From positions 1-64,000 of the forward strand of contig CALGZA010000037.1 of the NCBI GenBank assembly GCA_937934595.1: a stretch of DNA of 64,000 nucleotides. Direction: 5' to 3'. Made by a program: the position numbers and the translations under genes. This DNA is from an uncultured Verrucomicrobiales bacterium (GTDB lineage: Bacteria; Verrucomicrobiota; Verrucomicrobiia; Verrucomicrobiales; Akkermansiaceae). Position 1 is the stretch's first letter. Each line of letters begins with the position of its first letter. Below, in pieces: positions 26,624-33,764 of this stretch. Below the pieces are notes generated by a model. It worked only from the letters and a program-made list of their open reading frames with translations, was not told the origin of the DNA and searched no databases.

Positions 26624-27496
26624 ATGAAGCATTTAATAACTATTTTTTCTATTACCTTTTTGTTGTTGCAAGCACAGCTTGCGCATTCTCAGATTGTTTT
26701 AAACGCGAGTATGACCAAGCAGCAGTATGTAGCTTATGAAGCTGTGAAGCTTAATGTGACGATGACGAACAGGGCTGGTAGGCCGATACAGTTTGCAAAT
26801 AAGTATGGCGAGAAGTGGGTTGAATTTGTAGTGAGGCGTAGTAACAAGGATTCGGTTTTCACGCTGAAAGATGTGGTGTATAAGCCGGTGAGGCTAAATA
26901 CAGGTGAGACTAGGACGTCTACTTTTACCCTTAATAATAGTTTTGATGTGAGTCAGACGGGTAACTATAGTGCTTATGCGATAGTGAGGATGCCTGGTCA
27001 GGGTACATCTGAGGGAGTTCGTTCGAAGAAGGTGTTCTTTACAGTTGTGAAGGGTATAGCGACATGGAAGCAACGTGCTGGTGTGCCGGGGACTGCTGGT
27101 GATACGAGAGAATTTAGGATACTGAATGTGACGAATGGTCACAGTGAGCTTTATGTGCAGGTTGAGGATGTGAAGCGTAATAAGGTCTTGGCGACTTATT
27201 CGATGGGTAAGAATCTGTCATTTAGGAAGTATTCTGCGACTTTAGATAATAAGAATAGGATGCATATATTGTTTTTGACTAAGCCTACTATTTTCAGTCA
27301 TACGGTGGTGGATTCACGGGGGAAGACGGTGCGAAGGGAGTATCATAAGAAGGGTCCTGGGGGCAGGACTCCACGATTGATTACTACGAATAGTGGTGTG
27401 GTGGGGGTGATGAATTCGACAAGGTTTAATCCTGAGAAGATGCAGGAGGCTCGGCTTAAGATTCATAATTTGTCTGAGTTACCGCTGGGGTTGTAG
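26624..27496 (+). CDS. Secreted beta-rich protein of unknown function
   Basis: A signal peptide (HLITIFSITFLLLQAQLAHS) is followed by an Ig-like or intracellular-proteinase-inhibitor-like beta sandwich over residues 25-145 (NASMTKQQYVAYEAVKLNVT; GETRTSTFTLNN; TGNYSAYAIVRMP). The second half is also strand-rich (SELYVQVEDVKRNKVLATYS; NKNRMHILFLTK). No catalytic motif or anchor is seen. It starts 37 bp after the kinase-FGE gene and may be cotranscribed. I do not recognise a named family. Confidence 0.6.
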   Translation: MKHLITIFSITFLLLQAQLAHSQIVLNASMTKQQYVAYEAVKLNVTMTNRAGRPIQFANKYGEKWVEFVVRRSNKDSVFTLKDVVYKPVRLNTGETRTSTFTLNNSFDVSQTGNYSAYAIVRMPGQGTSEGVRSKKVFFTVVKGIATWKQRAGVPGTAGDTREFRILNVTNGHSELYVQVEDVKRNKVLATYSMGKNLSFRKYSATLDNKNRMHILFLTKPTIFSHTVVDSRGKTVRREYHKKGPGGRTPRLITTNSGVVGVMNSTRFNPEKMQEARLKIHNLSELPLGL

Positions 27497-27547
27497 TTGA
27501 TTTATCATTTTTACTGACATTGGTGATGGGGTGATTAGAGTTTGATT

Positions 27548-28453
27548 ATGGATATAAAGCATGTTCTCACCGCTGATCAGTTCACTCGTTCTGACTTGGA
27601 TGCTATAATGGCGCGAAGTTTAGAGATGGAGTCTATTGTAGCTGGTGGTGGTAGTAAGCTGTGTGATGGTAAGATTTTAGGGGCGTTGTTTTATGAGCCG
27701 TCTACGAGGACGAGGTTGTCTTTTGAGACGGCTATGATGCGTCTGGGTGGGGATGTGGTTTCTGAGACTGACGTGACGTTTTCATCACAGACTAAGGGTG
27801 AGGTGATGGAGGATACGATACGAATTGTGGGTGGGTATTCTGATGTGATAGCGATCCGAACTAAGGTGAAGGGAGAGGCGAAGTTAGCTGCTCATTATTC
27901 GCCTGTGCCTGTTCTCAATGGGGGGGATGGAGCGGGTGAGCACCCGACACAGAGTTTATTGGATTTATTTACGATAGCGAAGCACCATAGGATTGGTGAG
28001 GAGAGGATGCGGGTGGCTTTTGTGGGGGACTTGAAGTATGGAAGGACGGTGCATTCTCTGGCGAAGGTTTTAAGGAATTATGATGGTGTAGAGGTCTCGT
28101 TTGTGGCTCCTGAGGTTATTCAGGTGCCGGATGATTATCTTGAGGAGGGTGATGAGGTTCACTATGAGTTAAGCGATGAGGTTCTATCTGGTGCTGATGT
28201 GATTTATGATACACGGATGCAGAAGGAGAGGTTTGATGATATGGATGAGTATCATTTGGTGAGGAATGCATTTATTTTCACACCTGAGGTAGTGGGTAAG
28301 ATGAAGTCAAGTGCTACTCTTATGCATCCATTGCCCCGTGTGAATGAGATTCAACAAGCAGTTGATAAGTTGCCCCAGGCTAGGTATTTTGAGCAGGCTC
28401 AGAATGGAGTGCCTGTGAGGATGGCGCTTATTGCTGAGGTTTTGGGGCTGTAG
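27548..28453 (+). CDS. pyrB: Aspartate carbamoyltransferase catalytic subunit
   Basis: The enzyme makes N-carbamoyl-aspartate from carbamoyl phosphate and aspartate, the committed step of pyrimidine synthesis. The carbamoyl-phosphate loop FYEPSTRTRLSFE (about residue 50), the mobile-loop TFSSQTKGE with its lysine, NGGDGAGEHPTQSLLDL, FVGDLKYGRTVHSL and MHPLPRVNEI are all present. The length of about 300 residues is typical. The ORF track starts at a TTG; the ATG two codons later (MDIKHVLTADQF) is preferred. No pyrI regulatory subunit or pyrC is adjacent, so it may be the unregulated trimeric type. It converges on the DsbD gene with 16 bp between. Confidence 0.95.
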   Translation: MDIKHVLTADQFTRSDLDAIMARSLEMESIVAGGGSKLCDGKILGALFYEPSTRTRLSFETAMMRLGGDVVSETDVTFSSQTKGEVMEDTIRIVGGYSDVIAIRTKVKGEAKLAAHYSPVPVLNGGDGAGEHPTQSLLDLFTIAKHHRIGEERMRVAFVGDLKYGRTVHSLAKVLRNYDGVEVSFVAPEVIQVPDDYLEEGDEVHYELSDEVLSGADVIYDTRMQKERFDDMDEYHLVRNAFIFTPEVVGKMKSSATLMHPLPRVNEIQQAVDKLPQARYFEQAQNGVPVRMALIAEVLGL

Positions 28454-28469
28454 GGTTTATGTGTTTAGA

Positions 28470-30704
28470 TTAATCTTCTAAGGAGAGTTTTACACCTTTA
28501 ATGACATGCTCCTTTTTTAGTGGGTATGTTGGTAGTAGGATAGCAGGTTTGTTAAGAGATGCTGGGTAGATTGCGTTAACTGGTATGCTTGAGCGATTAA
28601 ACTCGTCTCTTAGGGTTCTTGTGATATCTGGGTTTTTGCGTGTCCAGTCAGCTTTTAAAGCGACAACGTTGTTTTCTTCGAAGTATTTTTTAAGTTCTAT
28701 AGCGTTTTGTCCTGAGAACACACTGTTCTCATTTGCTTTGCAAGTTAGTCAGTTATCTGCTGTAAAATCTACATAGACCCTTTTACCGCTACTTCGTAGC
28801 TTAGCCACTTTCTCTGGTGACCAAACCTCCCAAACGAAACCGTCTTTGGTGATTTCTCTACCGGTTGTTGAGTTTTGTGGCTGGGCATTTACAGCTTTAG
28901 AAATAGCCCAATAGGCGATACCGGCAAATGTGAGCGTAGCAATAAATGATTTAATACGTGTTGACTTGGGTTTATATGGAACGCCCCAGTGTCCGTAAAT
29001 GTATAATGCAAATGCAATAGCTAGAAATGCCCATAGTAGCCAAATAGCCCCTGTTTTTCCTGTGAGACTCATGAATGCACCAAAGAAGAAGATGACGGCA
29101 GCAAACATGGGGTAGGCCATTATTTTTTTAAAAGTTACCATCCAAGCGCCGGGTTTAGGGAGCTTTTGGATCAGTTTAGGCATGAATGCTAATATTACGT
29201 ATGGGGATGCTATTCCTAGAGCAAATATAGTGAAAACGAAAAGAGACGGAAAAGTGTTTAGGTTAGTGGCGTATCCCATTACAGGAGCTACGATTGGAGC
29301 TGAGCAGGGAGTAGCAATCAGGGTGGTTAGTAATCCAGAAAAGAAAGAGCCGCTAAAGCCTTTTTTGGACTGAAGTTCATTGCCTACACCTGTGAGTTTA
29401 GTGCCCATTTCAAAAAGGCCACTTAGGTTGAGTCCCATCACGAACATAATTATAAGTATTATAGCAAGAGCGATGGGGTTTTGAAGTTGATAGCCCCAGC
29501 CGATATCTTCACCAAATGATTTGAGAACGATGAGTGTGCCTGCGAGTGCCCACATTGATACTAGAATTCCTAGACCGAACACTATGCCGTGCCATTTTAT
29601 TTTGGATTCATCTTCTCCGGCTTGCTGAGCAAAACCAGTTATTTTTAGACCAAGGACAGGGAAGACACATGGCATTATATTTAGTATCAAACCAGCAAGA
29701 AAAGCGAAAGGGATGACAGTGAGTAGGGTGAATTTTCTCTCAGTAGAGCCGTCTAGAGAGATTGCTTTTTGTGTTGTTGTAGTTTGTTGCTTATCGGAGG
29801 TGTTGTCTGATGAGGATGTATGAGGTGTGTTGTTATTCCAGTCTGTAGTGATGAAAATACTGTGTTTGTCTCCTACTAATGGAGTGGATGGGCTGTGTAG
29901 GATAGCATTGATGCTACTCAGTTTTGGTGCTGGTTCTTCTTTAAACTCGTTGCCATTATTCACGAGGCCTGTGATAGTTAACTTGGCGCCATCAGGATTT
30001 ATTTTTATAGGTTTTTGTGCATCAATTTGGCCATTGTATTCAAATAGTTGTAAATCATTTGGGAATTTATCGTTTGAGTTAATGGTTATGTTAATTGTAT
30101 CATCACGTGATGATGCAGTGATTTTCCAGTCTGAAGGGATTTTTGGGGTGGGTATGTATTTTTTCTGGTAAGTAGATATTTCTTCAAGGTAGTAGGGATT
30201 AGGTTGTGTTTTTTCTGCTGCTATAATCTGAAGTTTGTGTTTTGCTTCTTCTTGAATACAACTAACCTTACAGATTTGCCATGCGGCGTTAGCCGTTATA
30301 GATAGTTTCTCTCCTATATTTAGTGTTTTTGGAGCAGTGATCTCTGTGATGAAGTAGTTGGTTCCATCGTAACCGTATGAGTTGAGCCCATATGACAGCA
30401 TCATGTGAGGTGTGGGGAATTTAAGTTTTGAGGCTGTGAATCCACTGGGTAGTATCCATTCAACTGAGGGGATGCCTGAGACGCCAATGCCGTCATTATG
30501 GTAGTATGAGTGCCATTCTTTTGGGTGAGTGAGTTTTAGTGCTACTTTGAAAGTTTCGCCTGGTGCGATAGAGTCAGCGCTGGTTATGATGGAAGAGGAG
30601 GATTTTATATCGTTCTGGGTATCTCCAAGCTGTGCGTTTGATGTGTTTGTGATGGCGATGTTGATGCTGGCTATGCAGAGCAGGGTGATGAAGAAGTTTT
30701 TCAT
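28470..30704 (-). CDS. dsbD: DsbD-family thiol:disulfide interchange protein, candidate selenoprotein with in-frame UGA
   Basis: The ORF track shows this gene as two pieces (651 and 83 aa). They are in one frame, separated only by a TGA at 28749-28751 and nine sense codons. The protein has a signal peptide, an N-terminal DsbD-alpha-like domain with CKVSCIQEE around residue 145, and a central eight-helix DsbD domain with paired motifs LILNIMPCVFPVLGLKI and IATPCSAPIVAPVMGYA. The C-terminal thioredoxin domain reads VYVDFTADN-UGA-LTCKANENSVFSG, where relatives have C-x-x-C, and continues to SIPVNAIYPA (cis-Pro loop) and a normal stop. UGA thus replaces only the first active-site Cys (residue 652); Cys655 remains. 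A SECIS-like hairpin follows. It moves reductant from cytoplasmic thioredoxin to the periplasm, for example for cytochrome c assembly. The alternative is a recent nonsense mutation. Confidence 0.8.
28713..28731 (-). promoter_or_regulatory. SECIS-like hairpin downstream of the in-frame UGA in dsbD
   Basis: On the mRNA TGAGAACA-GTG-TGTTCTCA forms a perfect 8-bp stem with a three-base GUG loop. It begins 17 nt after the UGA, placing the apical loop 25 nt downstream with G as its first base. Bacterial SECIS elements recognised by SelB lie within the coding sequence directly 3' of UGA with such spacing and a G at the loop start. I see this directly; SelB binding is inferred. Confidence 0.65.
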
Positions 30705-30846
30705 GGATATTGGTTCTGGTTTCGGTGGCGTTAGGGTAATGAGTTTGCGTGATTTGGGAAGTGTGAAGATGTGACTTGTTACTTAGGTGAGCGTTTCTGG
30801 GAGGTGATTTATTCCGGGGAATTTGATTTTTTTGACTGGGAGGGGA

Positions 30847-31746
30847 TTATTTTGGTCTGGCGACTAGGATTCCGGCGTGTTTTTTGAATTTATTGAGGTA
30901 TCCTGATATGGTGGAGTCTATGACTACTTTTTTGTAGGTGGTGGATGCGTGCATGAAGCGGGCTCTGCCTTTATCGTCTTTGATAATGATGCCTACGTGT
31001 GAGCAGTAGCTGCCGTTTCCGTGCCTGGCGATGCCTATGATGTCACCGTTTTTGAGGTGTTTTTCGATGCTGGGTACTTTAGATTTGGGGATCATTTTGA
31101 CTTTCATGGCTGTCATTTTGCGCTCGGATTTGGCCATGAGGGGGCGGAGTTCTGGGTTGTGTTTGAGGTAGCGGTAGTGTTTCCAGAGGAGAGACATTTC
31201 GTTGCATTGGTTTGGCATGGTGGCGGTGGGGAATTTTTTGGTGATGTCCTTGATGTTTTTTCGTTTGTGGTTGTCTGTGAACCATTCTGCGAGGTAGTGA
31301 ATGCGGTCAAGGTAGTTTCCATTACAGGTTCCGCCACGGTAGCGGGTGTGTTCTATCTGAGCGAGTAGGTGGGTGGGGGTGTATTTTTTCTGTGGGGTTT
31401 CGAGCATTTTTGAGATTCCCATGACGACTTCGAAGAATGTCCAGCAGTCGAGTCCTTGGAGGTTTACGGATGGGGATTCGATTTTGTTGTGGATTTCTAG
31501 TGTGTATGCTTTGTATGGTGTTCCGTTTAGTTCTAGTGCGATTTTTGCCATGCGGTCTCCCATGGGGAGTTTTTGCCAGTTGTTGGAGATGGCTTTTTTT
31601 GTGATTTGGTTGAATTTTTGTTTTCCGATGAAGGTGGTGGACTGTGGTAGCATTTCTCGGGCTTGAGAGCTTATGGAGCAGATGGTGTATAGTAGGGCGA
31701 TGATGAGTGCTGCGGAGCGTTTTATTGTTTTTTGGTTTTTATTCAT
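30847..31746 (-). CDS. DUF1460 family protein, NlpC/P60-like amidase
   Basis: A signal peptide (SAALIIALLYTICSISSQA) is followed by a DUF1460 domain: LQGLDCWTFFEVVMGISKML with the nucleophile Cys, then YRGGTCNGNYLDRIHYLAEW, and NGDIIGIARHGNGSYCSHVG with the catalytic His. The last strands are ARFMHASTTYKKVV. Characterised Bacteroides members are NlpC/P60-related N-acetylmuramoyl-L-alanine amidases acting on peptidoglycan. The ORF track starts 14 codons early; the ATG at 31746 begins a good signal peptide. It lies upstream of dsbD in the same direction with about 140 bp between. Confidence 0.82.
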   Translation of the reverse strand: MNKNQKTIKRSAALIIALLYTICSISSQAREMLPQSTTFIGKQKFNQITKKAISNNWQKLPMGDRMAKIALELNGTPYKAYTLEIHNKIESPSVNLQGLDCWTFFEVVMGISKMLETPQKKYTPTHLLAQIEHTRYRGGTCNGNYLDRIHYLAEWFTDNHKRKNIKDITKKFPTATMPNQCNEMSLLWKHYRYLKHNPELRPLMAKSERKMTAMKVKMIPKSKVPSIEKHLKNGDIIGIARHGNGSYCSHVGIIIKDDKGRARFMHASTTYKKVVIDSTISGYLNKFKKHAGILVARPK

Positions 31747-31903
31747 GTGTTGATGGTAATTTATTTGGTGAGATATGCAATCAGGCAATGTTAAGGGTGT
31801 CTTGTTTTTAATGATGGTGTGTGTGAGGTGTTTTTGAGGATGTTATTTTCTCTTTCCGTAATCGCTTGCAAATCATTAAAAATGGGTTTAGTTGAGACCA
31901 GCG

Positions 31904-32551
31904 ATGAAATTCAAATTACTCATAGGTAAGTTTTTTAGCGTAGTGCCTTTTGTGGTATTATTGGCTTCGTGCGAGGAGGTTCCTGATGTGGTTGAGGTGG
32001 TTGAACGCAGGGAGTTGTGTCAGTATGATGATCCTAAGGTTTATCGTAGTGGTTATAGTTCATGGGTTGGAGATCAGCCATTGCATTGGAGGAGGGTGAA
32101 TGGGACACGGTATCGCTTGTTGAATTATGCTGTAGGTGAGGCTACTGAGGTGGCTGTAGGTCAGGTGAATGGTGGCGGTGTATTGGCTAATTTGAATCGG
32201 TGGCGGGGAGAGTTTGGTGAGGGTGCTTTGCAGAGTTTGGATGGTTTAGAGCGTTTTGAGATGCTGGAGGGTAGGGAGGCTTATGCGATAAGGCTTAAGG
32301 GTAGTTTTAAGAAGAAGGTAGCTGGAATGCCGGTAAAGGCAGAGGGCTGGGGTGTGAATGGAGTGATATGTGATGTAGGTGGGGGTGTGATGGTGACTAT
32401 TAAGATGATGGGTCCGGAGGAGGAGGTGGATGTGGAGTATGAAAACTTGATAGAGTTTGCGAAGAACTTACGTTTTAATTACCTTCAGGAACCGAGTGAG
32501 AGGTCTAAGAAGAATGGGTCTATGGATAAATCTGATGGAGGTGGATATTAA
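31904..32551 (+). CDS. Lipoprotein of unknown function at the head of the cytochrome c assembly operon
   Basis: The ATG at 31904 (a TTG four codons upstream is used in the track) gives a lipoprotein signal peptide ending in VVLLASC. The mature protein of about 190 residues is strand-rich (LHWRRVNGTRYRLLNYAVGE; EAYAIRLKGSFKKKVAGMPV; VMVTIKMMGPEEEVDVEYEN). No haem motif is present. Its stop is 1 bp before the ATG of the ResB gene, which strongly suggests cotranscription and a role at the membrane in cytochrome c maturation. The family is not recognised. Confidence 0.65.
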   Translation: MKFKLLIGKFFSVVPFVVLLASCEEVPDVVEVVERRELCQYDDPKVYRSGYSSWVGDQPLHWRRVNGTRYRLLNYAVGEATEVAVGQVNGGGVLANLNRWRGEFGEGALQSLDGLERFEMLEGREAYAIRLKGSFKKKVAGMPVKAEGWGVNGVICDVGGGVMVTIKMMGPEEEVDVEYENLIEFAKNLRFNYLQEPSERSKKNGSMDKSDGGGY

Positions 32552-32552
32552 G

Positions 32553-33764
32553 ATGGCTAAGAAGAAGAAACATATGGGGCTGAGGGTGCTGGACTTTTTT
32601 TCTGGCTATTTGTTAGCTGTGACATGCCTAGTGCTGCTTGGTTTGTTGGTGTGGTTTAGTACGTTGGAGATGCAAGATGTGGGTTTGTCTAAGACGTTGG
32701 AGAGGTATTATAGTCACAAGACGATTTTTGTAGTTCCTGAGATTAATGGTGGGAAGTCAGTTTATATTCCTTTGCCGGGTGCGTATTGGGTATGTTGTGT
32801 TTTGTTTATCAATATGGTGCTGGGAGGGATTATAAGGATACGCAAGAATGTGAGGAATGTGGGAGCAGTGATTTCCCATTTTGCTATTGCTGCTTTATTG
32901 GTTGTGGGGCAGGTGGATCACCATCAATCTATTCGTGGTAAGATGGAGTCTTATCAGGGTGAGAAGTATGATTACGCGACGAAGTTTGAGTTTACTTCTA
33001 TTGAGGTTTCTGAGTTTGATGAGGAGGGGAAGAAGAAGTCTCCTTACGTTATAAAGCATGATATGATTAAGGACCTGAATGATAAGGTGCGTAAATTTAC
33101 TTTTAAAGATTTACCATTTGATCTTGAGGTAAGGCATTTCAGGGAGCATGTGGTTGTTAGGAATGGTGCTAATTATGCTAGGGGTAAGGATTCTGGTGAG
33201 TTAGTTGATGGTTTCTTCCTTCAGCCTGCTGAGTTTGATGTTAAGATGGATTATTATAATTATGGGTGTTATGTCATGGTTAGGCCTAATGATGGTTCAC
33301 CTGGTAGGAAGATACTTCTGAGTAGGTCGATAGGTTTTCCGCAGACTTTTTCTGTGGGTGGTAAGCTTTATGGAATAGAGATGCCAAATGAGATATGGAA
33401 TATGCCGTTTTCTGTTGATTTGATTAATTCTGTTGGTGAGTATTACCCTGGTACGAAAAAGGCGAGTAAGTTCCAGAGTACGATAGCGTGGACTGGAGAT
33501 GAGGGTGAGGAGGAGAAGATTGAGACGATCAAGATGAATCAGCCGATGCGTTATAAAGGGTTTACGCTTTATCAAGCTAGTTGGAATGAGCCTATAAATG
33601 GCTTGGAGTATTCTGGATTTGAGATAGTGACTAATCCTGCTGATAGGTGGCCTGAGTATTGCTTATGGGTTTCTGCCTTTGGGTTATTTTTGCATTTTGC
33701 TTTAAAGTTGATCTCTTATTTAGATAGGGAGACGAGACCAGCAGTAAGGAGGGATTTATCATGA
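32553..33764 (+). CDS. resB: ResB-like cytochrome c biogenesis protein
   Basis: From the ATG at 32553 (MAKKKKHMGLRVLDF), preceded by GGAGGTGG, the protein has TM helices near residues 10-35, 70-90 and 100-125, a large periplasmic loop, and a final TM near residue 390. The loop contains KMESYQGEKYDYATKFEFTS and, near the end, MRYKGFTLYQASWNEP, the ResB signature in which the substrate-like YQASW stretch precedes the last helix. ResB/Ccs1 holds apocytochrome and haem with CcsA in system II maturation. The stop overlaps the CcsA start (ATGA). The track's earlier start lies inside the lipoprotein gene and is not used. Confidence 0.85.
   Translation: MAKKKKHMGLRVLDFFSGYLLAVTCLVLLGLLVWFSTLEMQDVGLSKTLERYYSHKTIFVVPEINGGKSVYIPLPGAYWVCCVLFINMVLGGIIRIRKNVRNVGAVISHFAIAALLVVGQVDHHQSIRGKMESYQGEKYDYATKFEFTSIEVSEFDEEGKKKSPYVIKHDMIKDLNDKVRKFTFKDLPFDLEVRHFREHVVVRNGANYARGKDSGELVDGFFLQPAEFDVKMDYYNYGCYVMVRPNDGSPGRKILLSRSIGFPQTFSVGGKLYGIEMPNEIWNMPFSVDLINSVGEYYPGTKKASKFQSTIAWTGDEGEEEKIETIKMNQPMRYKGFTLYQASWNEPINGLEYSGFEIVTNPADRWPEYCLWVSAFGLFLHFALKLISYLDRETRPAVRRDLS

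Noticed and set aside
28470-28721. The 83-aa ORF as an independent gene
   Set aside because: Its first codon is an internal GTG (Val) in the frame of dsbD, and its sequence is the second half of a thioredoxin domain lacking its active site. It belongs to dsbD.
32457-32552. Upstream start for ResB given in the track
   Set aside because: It lies within the lipoprotein gene in another frame. The ATG at 32553 has a good ribosome-binding site and begins directly before the first TM helix.
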